In this document: positions 5,861 to 11,782 of the stretch, piece after piece
Layout of the letters: the number at the start of each line of letters is the position of its first letter
Position numbering within the stretch: the first letter of the stretch is position 1
NCBI GenBank assembly: GCA_004357365.1
Contig: SMVT01000045.1
Location: 1-13,581, forward strand
From: Nitrospina sp.
GTDB taxonomy: Bacteria > Nitrospinota > Nitrospinia > Nitrospinales > Nitrospinaceae
DNA length: 13,581 bases
Reading direction: 5' to 3'
The notes under the pieces: generated by a model
The model's database searches: none
Seen by the model: only the letters and a program-made list of their open reading frames with translations
What the model was told of the DNA's origin: nothing
Translations under genes and position numbers: made by a program

Positions 5861-5903
5861 GGACCCACTTGAGGAAAGGTCTCCCCGCCTTGCAAGTGGG
5901 TCC
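5861..5903 (+). terminator. Strong hairpin, possible terminator, attenuator or small-RNA end
   Basis: A perfect 11-base inverted repeat (GGACCCACTTG at 5861-5871, CAAGTGGGTCC at 5893-5903) encloses a 21-base loop that contains a further AAGG/CCTT pairing. On the plus strand it is followed by TTACTTTT, a weak U-rich tail; on the minus strand no U run follows. Together with the promoter just upstream it would end a transcript of about 70 bases, or act in the leader of the HMA gene. Confidence 0.5.
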
Positions 5904-6050
5904 TTACTTTTCTGCATTGATTTCTGCCGCCTTAACCTTTTTGAATACCTGCCAAGGCCTCTTTTCCGCAAATTCCAAAAATTTGTTAAAATAAGCCAAC
6001 TCCATAAAGGAGACCCTTGCGTAAGTAGCTTACTGTTACATTGAGCCGTC

Positions 6051-6110
6051 GTCATGCTGAGCCTGTCGAAACATGACACCCTATTCCTCTTCGACAAGCT
6101 CAAGGGGACG
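6051..6110. repeat. REPIN-like pair of inverted palindromic units
   Basis: Unit 1 is a stem-loop with arms GTCATG (6051-6056) and CATGAC (6072-6077). Unit 2 lies in inverted orientation with arms CCCT (about 6079) and AGGG (about 6102). The cores are inverted copies, GAGCCTGTCGAA (6059-6070) against TTCGACAAGCTC (6090-6101), matching at 11 of 12 positions. From general knowledge, the core TTCGACAAGCTCA is a very common intergenic palindromic element of many bacterial genomes. Its copy number here cannot be judged from one window. Confidence 0.75.
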
Positions 6111-6147
6111 GGGTTATCCAAAGGTCTGTTCAATAAAGGGAGCGATT

Positions 6148-6360
6148 ATGACCCATCAAGATATTCATGTGGAAGGGATGACCTGCGGTCATTGCGTGGA
6201 AACGGTAACCCAGGCGGTGAACTCTCTGGAGGGCGTCAGCCGGGTCGATGTCGATTTGGACAAGAAACAGGTCGCGGTGGATTATGATGAAAACCGAACG
6301 GATCTGGGGAGGATTTCTTCGAAAATCATTGAGGTGGGATTCGAGGTAATCTCGAATTAA
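6148..6360 (+). CDS. Heavy-metal-associated (HMA) domain metallochaperone, CopZ-like
   Basis: This 70-residue protein is one HMA domain and nothing else. It carries VEGMTCGHCVETV (8-20) with the metal-binding cysteines C13 and C16, the middle GVSRVDVDLDKKQVAVDY, and a closing IIEVGFEVISN, as in CopZ and MerP-like proteins. It has no signal peptide, so it should carry Cu(I) or a similar soft metal in the cytoplasm to a P-type ATPase or a regulator; neither is in the window. I chose the ATG at 6148 because AAAGGGAG lies five bases upstream. The frame is open further 5' to 6073, but that part runs through the palindromic repeat. It is convergent with htrA, 10 bases apart. The fold is certain; the metal is inferred. 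Confidence 0.93.
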   Translation: MTHQDIHVEGMTCGHCVETVTQAVNSLEGVSRVDVDLDKKQVAVDYDENRTDLGRISSKIIEVGFEVISN

Positions 6361-6370
6361 AGTCAACGAC

Positions 6371-7519
6371 TCAGGAGAGATGCCTGCCGACTTCCACATA
6401 AACCGTTTTGTGGATGCCATCGCGAATAATTCTGAGCGGTACCAATTTTCCAATACGTGTTTCGGCCACCCGCTTCTGCAGGCTTTTGGAGTCGGGCACG
6501 GATTGTCCGTCGAACGAAATGATGATATCGCCCAGCAGCAGTCCCGCCCTTTGCGCCGGCGCCCCATCATCCACATTGTTGACCAGCACCCCCTCATCCT
6601 GTGACACCTTGAAGGACACCGCCAGTTCCGGCGTCAGCGATTGTATTCCAACACCCAGCCAGCCGCGTTCCACCGTTCCCTTGTCGATGAGGGCATCGGC
6701 AATGCGGGTGGCCATTTCCACGGGAATGGCGAACCCGACCCCCGAGCCGATTGCCGCGATGGCGGTATTGATACCCACCACCCGGCCATCCAGATCGATC
6801 AAGGGACCGCCGCTGTTTCCCGGATTAATCGAGGCGTCGGTTTGGAGAAAATTCTCAAAGGTGGCGATTCCCAGATCGGACCGCCGGGTGCCGCTGATGA
6901 TGCCCACCGTCACCGTACCGTCCAGACCGTAGGGATTCCCGATCGCCATCACCCATTCGCCCACTCCCAGGTTTTCAGTCGAACCGAACACCGGCGTCGG
7001 GAAACTGGAGAAAGAGAAGATTTTCAGCACGGCCAGATCGGTCATCGGATCCACCCCGACAATTCTGGCGGAAAATTCCCTCTGGTCCATCAGTTTGACC
7101 ATGATCTCGTCGGCGTTTTCAATAACATGATGATTGGTCAGGATATATCCCCGGGAATCGTAAATCACCCCGGACCCCAGACTTTTCACCATGTATTTCT
7201 TCTTCAGTGAACCCGACAGCCAACCTTGAAAATTTGAAAACCAGTTTGATCCGTTGCGGAGTCTTTTTTTCCGGGAGGGAATTTCCACCAACTGGTTGAT
7301 GCTCACCACAGTGGGTTTCAATTGCCTGGCATTGCGTACGAAAGCGTTCTGGAGTTCGAGGATATCCTGGTAGCCTTCAAGATCTTTATAGATGTCAGGG
7401 GTAAGACTGACGGGTTGAGAAGAGGGCAGGGGGGCTTCCAAGTTCTCGACGCCATAATAGTTGAGGAGCGCGGCGCCTCCGAGTAATAGAAGCAAGACCG
7501 CGTAAACAGTTTTTTTCAT
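6371..7519 (-). CDS. Trypsin-like serine protease of the HtrA/DegS type with one PDZ domain
   Basis: This is a 382-residue periplasmic or membrane-anchored protease. A hydrophobic N-terminal segment (4-20, KTVYAVLLLLLGGAALL) acts as signal anchor. A coiled linker follows to about 65, then the protease domain with the HtrA triad: TNHHV (H131), DPMTDLAVLK (D161) and GNSGGPL (S236). A single PDZ domain follows (about 285-376; RGWLGVGIQSLTPEL, GAPAQRAGLLLGDII). One PDZ and an uncleaved-looking anchor resemble DegS or the HhoA type more than two-PDZ DegP. Such proteins degrade misfolded envelope proteins or trigger envelope stress signalling. It starts 12 bases after ubiE stops and is probably co-transcribed. 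The RBS is weak. All catalytic residues are intact. Confidence 0.95.
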   Translation of the reverse strand: MKKTVYAVLLLLLGGAALLNYYGVENLEAPLPSSQPVSLTPDIYKDLEGYQDILELQNAFVRNARQLKPTVVSINQLVEIPSRKKRLRNGSNWFSNFQGWLSGSLKKKYMVKSLGSGVIYDSRGYILTNHHVIENADEIMVKLMDQREFSARIVGVDPMTDLAVLKIFSFSSFPTPVFGSTENLGVGEWVMAIGNPYGLDGTVTVGIISGTRRSDLGIATFENFLQTDASINPGNSGGPLIDLDGRVVGINTAIAAIGSGVGFAIPVEMATRIADALIDKGTVERGWLGVGIQSLTPELAVSFKVSQDEGVLVNNVDDGAPAQRAGLLLGDIIISFDGQSVPDSKSLQKRVAETRIGKLVPLRIIRDGIHKTVYVEVGRHLS

Positions 7520-7531
7520 AGCCGTATCTTA

Positions 7532-8263
7532 TCAGACCCGTCTGATCCCCGTATATAAGATAACCATTCCAAAGGTCAATTCCCGGTACGTCACCTCATC
7601 AAACCCGGCCCGCTGCATCCGGCTCTTAAATTCCTCCCTGACGGGAAACGCAGCCACCGATTCCGGCAGATAGGTGTAGGCGCTGGGATGCCGGGACACC
7701 CACCGGCCCACTCGCGGAAGCAGGGTCTCAAAATAAAGCCGGTAGAGAAAGTTCAACACGGGATGGCGCGGCAGAGCAAATTCGAGAATGACGGAACGGC
7801 CGCCGGGCTTCAGGACCCGGACCATTTCGCGCAAACTCCCACTCACGTCGGAAAAATTGCGTACGCCAAACGCCGTGGTCGTGCCGTCGAAGGAATGATC
7901 TGCAAACGGAAGGTTTTCGGCGGACCCGGTTTGCAATTGGATCATCCCGGCCCTGTCCTGCGACTCGATTTTTTGCCGGGCCAACTCCAGCATGGGTTCG
8001 CTGAAATCCATTGCCACCACCTGAACCTCGCGGGTGTTCGATTGGCGGACGATTTCCAGCGCCACATCCGCGGTCCCGGTGGCGATATCGAGGAAATGTT
8101 CCCCCGGTTTCGGAGCCAGCCGGGCCACCGCCCGCCTCCTCCAATACCGGTCGCGGCCGCCGCTCAGCAGGCGGTTCAACAGGTCGTACCGGGGCGCAAT
8201 GGCGTTGAACATCTGGTGCACCTGCCGGTTGAACGCCGCCGGATTTTCAGTTCGTTCCATCAT
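7532..8263 (-). CDS. ubiE: Demethylmenaquinone/ubiquinone C-methyltransferase UbiE/MenG
   Basis: This is a 243-residue class I SAM-dependent methyltransferase. The UbiE/COQ5 signature YDLLNRLLSGGRDRYWRR (26-43) is followed by SAM motif I, DIATGTADVAL (59-69), motif II around VVAMDFSEPML (82-92), the SAENLPFADHSFD adenine-side loop (114-126), AFGVRNFSD (131-139) and RVLKPGG (149-155). It methylates the quinone ring in the last or near-last step of menaquinone or ubiquinone synthesis; the sequence alone does not tell which quinone. Length is normal. It starts with a double ATG (8263, 8260) and no clear RBS. It is the first gene of a probable two-gene unit with htrA and is divergent from the DJ-1 gene. 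The family call is firm. Confidence 0.95.
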   Translation of the reverse strand: MMERTENPAAFNRQVHQMFNAIAPRYDLLNRLLSGGRDRYWRRRAVARLAPKPGEHFLDIATGTADVALEIVRQSNTREVQVVAMDFSEPMLELARQKIESQDRAGMIQLQTGSAENLPFADHSFDGTTTAFGVRNFSDVSGSLREMVRVLKPGGRSVILEFALPRHPVLNFLYRLYFETLLPRVGRWVSRHPSAYTYLPESVAAFPVREEFKSRMQRAGFDEVTYRELTFGMVILYTGIRRV

Positions 8264-8324
8264 GAGACCGAAGGTTGAAATGAAGCCAAAGTCCTCTATG
8301 GGATGGGCTTCAGATTATCAGAAT

Positions 8325-8353
8325 TTGACTCTCATCGTGGATTTATTTATATT
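8325..8353 (+). promoter_or_regulatory. Sigma-70 type promoter of the DJ-1/YajL gene
   Basis: TTGACT (8325-8330), a 17-base spacer, TATATT (8348-8353). Predicted transcription start near 8360. This places every upstream in-frame ATG of the DJ-1 reading frame outside the transcript and so supports the TTG start at 8391. Confidence 0.7.
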
Positions 8354-8390
8354 TACGGGAAGGAATAACCCACTTCTTGAGGATTCCATT

Positions 8391-8939
8391 TTGAAAAAAG
8401 TTCTGGTACCGCTGGCGCCCGGGTTTGAAGAAATTGAAACCATCACCGTGGTCGATATCCTGAGAAGGGCGGGAGCGCAGGTGGTTTTGGCGGCCACCGA
8501 AGAAGGGCCCATAGAAGGATCGCGCGGAGTATACGTGGTGCCGGATACTCTCATCGATCAAGTGGATGACCGGGATTTCGACCTTGTGGTCCTGCCCGGC
8601 GGCCAACCGGGAACCGCCAACCTTCAAAAGAATGAAACCGTAAAAAGCATCATCAAAAATATGCATCAGTCCAAAAAACAGGTGGCCGCTATCTGTGCCG
8701 CCCCGATCGTTCTCCAGTCCGCCGGGATCCTGAAAAATGTTGTGGCCACATCGCACCCCTCGGTCCAGGACCAGTTGCACGAAATCGATTATTCGGAGGA
8801 ACGGGTAGTGGTGGATGGTCGGATCATTACCAGCCGGAGCCCCGGAACGGCCCTCGAATTCGCCCTGAAACTAGTGGAAATCCTGTTCGGGAGGGAACGG
8901 ATGGACAGCGTGAACAGCGGGGTCATGGCCCGGTTGTAA
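8391..8939 (+). CDS. DJ-1/PfpI family protein, YajL-like
   Basis: This is a 182-residue protein of the DJ-1/ThiJ/PfpI superfamily. KKVLVPLAPGFEEIETITVVDILRRAGAQV at the N-terminus carries the conserved Glu (E16), and VAAICAAPIVL carries the nucleophile-elbow cysteine (C102, equivalent to C106 of human DJ-1). GRIITSRSPGTALEFALKLVEIL near the C-terminus is also typical. Relatives are redox-sensitive and are reported as chaperones, glyoxalases or deglycases; YajL is the closest named type. I set the start at TTG 8391: GAGGA lies seven bases before it, the promoter lies just upstream, and the protein then begins exactly where relatives do. Longer in-frame starts back to 8034 run antisense through ubiE and are rejected. 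No terminator hairpin was seen downstream. Confidence 0.93.
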   Translation: MKKVLVPLAPGFEEIETITVVDILRRAGAQVVLAATEEGPIEGSRGVYVVPDTLIDQVDDRDFDLVVLPGGQPGTANLQKNETVKSIIKNMHQSKKQVAAICAAPIVLQSAGILKNVVATSHPSVQDQLHEIDYSEERVVVDGRIITSRSPGTALEFALKLVEILFGRERMDSVNSGVMARL

Positions 8940-8969
8940 CACCTCCCGCTCCTCCAATTACATAACCAC

Positions 8970-8999
8970 TTGATCTTTTTGATATTAATCGATTAAAAT
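8970..8999 (+). promoter_or_regulatory. Possible promoter with overlapping palindromic operator
   Basis: TTGATC (8970-8975), an 18-base spacer, TAAAAT (8994-8999). A perfect 12-base palindrome, TTAATCGATTAA (8985-8996), runs into the -10 box, as an operator for a repressor would. It would serve the zinc-ribbon gene with a leader of about 140 bases. AT-rich context makes this tentative. Confidence 0.4.
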
Positions 9000-9144
9000 G
9001 GTTTTTATTTGAATCGGGGACATGCTCCTATTGCACAATTTTTAAATCTTTTTTCTGCTAATACCATCCCTACTAACCATAATGGCCGATTCTTGAAAGG
9101 GTTGGCCCGCCTGTCCGTTTTTTTAATTGGAGGAGGGCTTTAGG

Positions 9145-9354
9145 ATGTATGTGAATGTTTCCAGGAGTCAATCCTTAATAAATAAAATGCGGTATTCCAA
9201 GAGCACCGATAATGCCCCGAAAAAAGAGCTAGCGCCCAGATGTCATCATTGTGGCGGATTGGTTCGGTCCTCAGGGGAAATCAGCAGTTGCATCATGTGC
9301 TCGCGGACTGCGGACCATCAGTGCGATACCTGTGCCTATGTCCAAACGGCATAA
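9145..9354 (+). CDS. Small zinc-ribbon-like protein with three CxxC pairs
   Basis: This is a 69-residue protein with a basic N-terminal half (MYVNVSRSQSLINKMRYSKS) and a cysteine-rich C-terminal half. The pairs are CHHC (33-36), CIMC (49-52) and CDTC (60-63), spaced like a zinc ribbon plus an extra knuckle. I do not recognise a named family. Such peptides bind zinc and often contact nucleic acid or a partner protein. The ATG at 9145 is chosen because GGAGGAGGG lies eight bases upstream; the in-frame ATG at 9127 precedes this RBS and is rejected. A rho-independent terminator begins 24 bases after the stop, so it is a single-gene transcript, probably well expressed given its RBS. The metal-binding reading is confident; the role is unknown. 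Confidence 0.75.
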   Translation: MYVNVSRSQSLINKMRYSKSTDNAPKKELAPRCHHCGGLVRSSGEISSCIMCSRTADHQCDTCAYVQTA

Positions 9355-9378
9355 TTTTTTATAAGTAGAAAAGAAGAG

Positions 9379-9404
9379 GGCGGGAAGATTTTTCCCGCCT
9401 TTTT
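9379..9404 (+). terminator. Rho-independent terminator after the zinc-ribbon gene
   Basis: Perfect 8-base stem GGCGGGAA (9379-9386) and TTCCCGCC (9392-9399), a 5-base loop, then five T residues (9400-9404). It closely resembles the terminator at 10768-10796. Confidence 0.9.
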
Positions 9405-9429
9405 CATATGGACAAGGTTTCTCGATAAT
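9401..9429 (+). promoter_or_regulatory. Weak candidate promoter for the His/Cys peptide gene
   Basis: TTTTCA (9401-9406), a 17-base spacer, GATAAT (9424-9429). The -10 is good but the -35 overlaps the terminator T-run. If real, transcription starts near 9436, and translation would use ATG 9445 or 9481 and not 9433. Confidence 0.35.
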
Positions 9430-9432
9430 CCT

Positions 9433-9762
9433 ATGATGAACCGGATGAAATCTAAAATTAAATCGAGGCATCTCACGTCAATGGTCTTAAAACCGAAACT
9501 TTTCGCCATCATTCTCCTTTTATGTTTCGGGGTGCTGGCTGGTTTCTCACCGCTTCTGCATAATCATGACCTGGATCTCTCAGATAAATATGAGGATTGC
9601 GCCTCCTGTCTGTGGTCTCAATCCAAAACAAGTTGTGAAATTCATGCTCCCTGCCTTTCGTTTAATCATATTATTCAATCATTTTGTTTCCAATCCTCTC
9701 CGCCATTCTCTAAAACGGGTCTATTCCAGATTTCCAACCGCAGTCCTCCCCTTTATTTTTAA
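9433..9762 (+). CDS. Small exported His/Cys-rich protein, DUF2946-like
   Basis: Up to 109 residues. A hydrophobic signal-like segment (KLFAIILLLCFGVLAGF, about 22-38) is followed by HNHDLDLSD, then CASCLW, then two further cysteines (SCEIHAPC), and the protein ends near NRSPPLYF. The order (signal peptide, His/Asp patch, CxxCLW, final R-x-PP) resembles the short DUF2946-type peptides often encoded next to heavy-metal efflux genes; this is my recognition, not a search result. It may bind copper or another soft metal in the periplasm. The start is uncertain: ATGs at 9433, 9436, 9445 and 9481 are in frame, and 9481 gives the most natural signal peptide. A barrel-protein gene follows 116 bases later. 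Codon use looks more AT-rich than in neighbouring genes. Confidence 0.6.
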   Translation: MMNRMKSKIKSRHLTSMVLKPKLFAIILLLCFGVLAGFSPLLHNHDLDLSDKYEDCASCLWSQSKTSCEIHAPCLSFNHIIQSFCFQSSPPFSKTGLFQISNRSPPLYF

Positions 9763-9833
9763 CATTCGAATTTATTCTCACGCCCAAGTATTGAAGCAAG
9801 GTCAATACACCTGGCTATTTTAAACATTCGAAT
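9761..9833. repeat. Short direct repeat between two genes
   Basis: AACATTCGAAT occurs at 9761-9771, directly after the stop of the His/Cys peptide gene, and again at 9823-9833, both preceded by a T-run and TTCGAA-centred. The copies are 62 bases apart. They could be paired regulator-binding sites for the barrel gene or the edges of a small duplication. Confidence 0.5.
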
Positions 9834-9878
9834 CTAGGGCTGATCCATCAAAGCCTGCAGAGATAAAGGGGAAACTGT

Positions 9879-10733
9879 ATGTCAACGAACCCTATAAAGG
9901 CCATATCCCTGGTTGTACTGGTCTGGGTCTGGGCCATCGAGGCGGGAGCTCATGAAGCGGGGGCCTCATTTTCAGGCGCTATGCCAGAGCTAATAACACT
10001 TCATCACGCACACATTGAAGATGAACAACGGATCAACCTTGTCGCAATGGATAATTTCCGCACTGATGGGAATGAAGAATCCGTCTTCTCCAGTTCACTG
10101 GAGCTGGCGGTGGCCTGGACAGACGATTTCCGACTGGGATCAGAAATATTTATCCCATTTTCAAATACCGGGGTATCCAATGATCAATATGGTCTGGGCG
10201 ATATAGAAATTCAACCTATTAAATACGCGTTTTTGAACCAACCAGAAACTATTCTGACTGGGGTTTTCCGGGTAACACTACCAACCGGAAATGAATCTCG
10301 AGGGTTGGGGGGAGAGCAGACCGTATTAGGCGGCAACCTGTTTTTCGACCAGGCCTACCGCAATTGGTATCTGGGGATTAATGCGGAATATGGAGCCAGT
10401 GTATCGGGTCCTACCTTCAGCGAATTGGAATTAGGTTTGGCGCTCACCTATTCATTTATCGAAGAAACCGGGGAAGGGGTGGCGCCGGCCAGACCCAACC
10501 AGCCACTGGTGGTGACCCTGATGTTGGAATTAACTGCGGAATCCGTTTTAAGTGGAGAGGACGAGGGAGAGGACGTGATCAACCTTTTGCCGGGCTTGCA
10601 ACTTTGGCATCCGGAATCCAACTGGCAGGTCCGGATGGGGGTAGGGTTCCCCTTAAGCTCTGACCGGGAATATGATATTGCAGTCCATCTTCAGGTTGGA
10701 AACCATTTCGACTGGGGGGAGATTTTAAAATAA
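9879..10733 (+). CDS. Outer-membrane beta-barrel protein, transporter/'phenol MetA' type
   Basis: This is a 284-residue precursor. It has a signal peptide (MSTNPIKAISLVVLVWVWAIEAGA, predicted cut after A24). Alternating amphipathic strands follow: FSSSLELAVAWTDDFRLGSE, YGLGDIEIQPIKYAF (104-118), TGVFRVTLPTGNES (127-140), NWYLGINAEYG, WQVRMGVGFPL and YDIAVHLQVG near the end. The YGLGDIEI...K and V.LPTG patterns are those of the 'MetA-pathway of phenol degradation'/transporter barrel family, a broad group of outer-membrane channels whose substrates are mostly unknown. The His-rich stretch LHHAHIEDEQ (41-50) lies near the mature N-terminus. The RBS AAAGGGG supports the ATG. Its neighbour, the His/Cys exported peptide, hints at a metal-related role, which is inference. 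A strong terminator follows. Confidence 0.8.
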   Translation: MSTNPIKAISLVVLVWVWAIEAGAHEAGASFSGAMPELITLHHAHIEDEQRINLVAMDNFRTDGNEESVFSSSLELAVAWTDDFRLGSEIFIPFSNTGVSNDQYGLGDIEIQPIKYAFLNQPETILTGVFRVTLPTGNESRGLGGEQTVLGGNLFFDQAYRNWYLGINAEYGASVSGPTFSELELGLALTYSFIEETGEGVAPARPNQPLVVTLMLELTAESVLSGEDEGEDVINLLPGLQLWHPESNWQVRMGVGFPLSSDREYDIAVHLQVGNHFDWGEILK

Positions 10734-10767
10734 TAGGGCACTACCGAGATTCCTAAGTAAAGGAAGA

Positions 10768-10796
10768 GGGCGGAAGCGGTTTCCCGCCCTTTTTTT
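10768..10796 (+). terminator. Rho-independent terminator after the barrel gene
   Basis: Stem GGGCGG (10768-10773) with CCGCCC (10784-10789), extended by AA/TT around one bulged C, then seven T residues (10790-10796). The T-run overlaps the stop codon of the convergent phzF gene (10795-10797). Read leftwards, the same hairpin is followed by a pyrimidine-rich stretch and may weakly end the phzF transcript. Confidence 0.88.
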
Positions 10797-11673
10797 ATAC
10801 CCGCAGAGTCCCCTCCAAAACCGTTCGGGATCGTCCCCCGACCTGAATCGATTGAATCTCGCCACCCGATTCGGTCACGCTCACCTGAAGGGTGGACGGC
10901 CGATTCATTTCATATCCCTGTTCAATCACGATTCCGGATGGATTGAGGCCCTCAATCACGTGGTGGCGGACCAGATAGGCCCCCAGGGCGCCACCCGCGC
11001 TGCCGGTCGCCGGGTCTTCCGGGATTCCAATAAAGGGCGCAAAAGCCCGGGCATGGACCGTCGAGCCTGGGTTCAAGGTTTCTGCGCTGAACACATAAAT
11101 CATATCCACGTCACCTAAAACATCTTTCAAGACCGGGAGGTTCAGTGTTACCCGTTGCACCACTGCCAGATTCTTCAAGGGTACATAAAGCGCGGGGAAT
11201 CCGGTTGTGACGACCTGGACCGGATAACGGGACTCCATGTCTTCAGGGTCAATCGAGAGGGCCTCGGCCACTTGATCCATAGCCTTCACGGTGAGACCAA
11301 ATTCGGGAAGGGGTTGCTCCATGAACAGCGCGTTTTCCTTTTTGGTAACCGTGATCGGGCCGACGCCCATCTGCAGAACCACCGTTTCCTTTTCGGGGGC
11401 GATTTGCCCCGTTTCCCAAAGGATATGCGCGGTTCCCAGTGTCGGATGGCCGGCAAAGGGAATTTCCCTGGTCGGCGTGAATATCCTGATTTTAAAGTCG
11501 GCTTCCGGGCTTTCAGACGGATAAATAAAGGTGGTCTCCGACAGGTTCATTTCCCTGGCGATATCCAAGTGGGCGGCCTCGTCCAAATCCTCGGGGTTCG
11601 GAAAAACCGCCAGGGGATTGCCGCCAAAGACGCGTTCCGTAAATACATCCACTTGGAAGAATTTTCGACCCAT
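10795..11673 (-). CDS. PhzF-family isomerase / phenazine biosynthesis-like protein
   Basis: This 292-residue cytoplasmic enzyme has the PhzF two-lobed diaminopimelate-epimerase-like fold. QVDVFTERVFGGNPLAVF (7-24) is the family N-terminus. NLSETTF contains the catalytic Glu equivalent (E46), FAGHPTLGTA (73-82) is the first anion-binding loop, and EDPATGSA (219-226) the second. Length is normal. PhzF itself isomerises trans-2,3-dihydro-3-hydroxyanthranilate; most homologues, like this one without other phz genes nearby, have unknown small-molecule substrates. The ATG at 11673 has AAAGGG two bases upstream and AGGA further off. It appears monocistronic: 109 bases separate it from the transketolase genes upstream, and it is convergent with the barrel gene. 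The fold call is firm; the substrate is unknown. Confidence 0.93.
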   Translation of the reverse strand: MGRKFFQVDVFTERVFGGNPLAVFPNPEDLDEAAHLDIAREMNLSETTFIYPSESPEADFKIRIFTPTREIPFAGHPTLGTAHILWETGQIAPEKETVVLQMGVGPITVTKKENALFMEQPLPEFGLTVKAMDQVAEALSIDPEDMESRYPVQVVTTGFPALYVPLKNLAVVQRVTLNLPVLKDVLGDVDMIYVFSAETLNPGSTVHARAFAPFIGIPEDPATGSAGGALGAYLVRHHVIEGLNPSGIVIEQGYEMNRPSTLQVSVTESGGEIQSIQVGGRSRTVLEGTLRV

Positions 11674-11782
11674 ACCCTTTTGGTTCCTATAACATATATT
11701 ATGTCAACTAGCGCCAGAAAGACTAAAACCGGAATATTGCAGGAATCAACTTAAAGGAAATGATTAGGAAAGAGAAAGCAAC

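Larger units (their letters stand above)
5654..6147. other. Gene-free 494-bp region
   Basis: I find no credible protein gene here. It holds the leftward promoter region of the FlgM-like gene (5654-5730), a rightward sigma-70-like promoter (5806-5834), a strong hairpin (5861-5903), a short CTCC-ATAAA-GGAG dyad near 6000 and a REPIN-like double hairpin (6051-6110) that ends shortly before the HMA gene. Open frames across 5820-6133 on both strands are translations of these repeats: they contain the LSLSK and FDRLSMT strings that this repeat produces in spurious annotations. Confidence 0.7.

Noticed and set aside
5828..6133. 101-codon minus-strand open frame, and a 77-codon plus-strand frame at 6054-6287, in the repeat region
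   Set aside because: Their peptides contain strings such as LSLSK and FDRLSMT, which come from translating the TTCGACAAGCTCA palindromic repeat. No RBS, and one overlaps the HMA gene out of frame.
6073..6147. Upstream start for the HMA protein
   Set aside because: The extra 25 residues (Ser/Arg-rich) run through the REPIN-like repeat. ATG 6148 has a strong RBS and HMA proteins start there.
6408..7210. Plus-strand open frames opposite htrA
   Set aside because: They are shadows of the protease gene: no RBS, unnatural composition, and the protease has all catalytic motifs.
8034..8390. N-terminal extension of the DJ-1 frame
   Set aside because: It is antisense to ubiE and upstream of the predicted promoter. 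The TTG at 8391 has a well-placed RBS and matches family length.
11692..11704. ACATA-TAT-TATGT dyad before phzF as a regulator site
   Set aside because: It is short, AT-rich and has no second copy in the window. A TTGACA overlaps it but no -10 box follows at the right distance.
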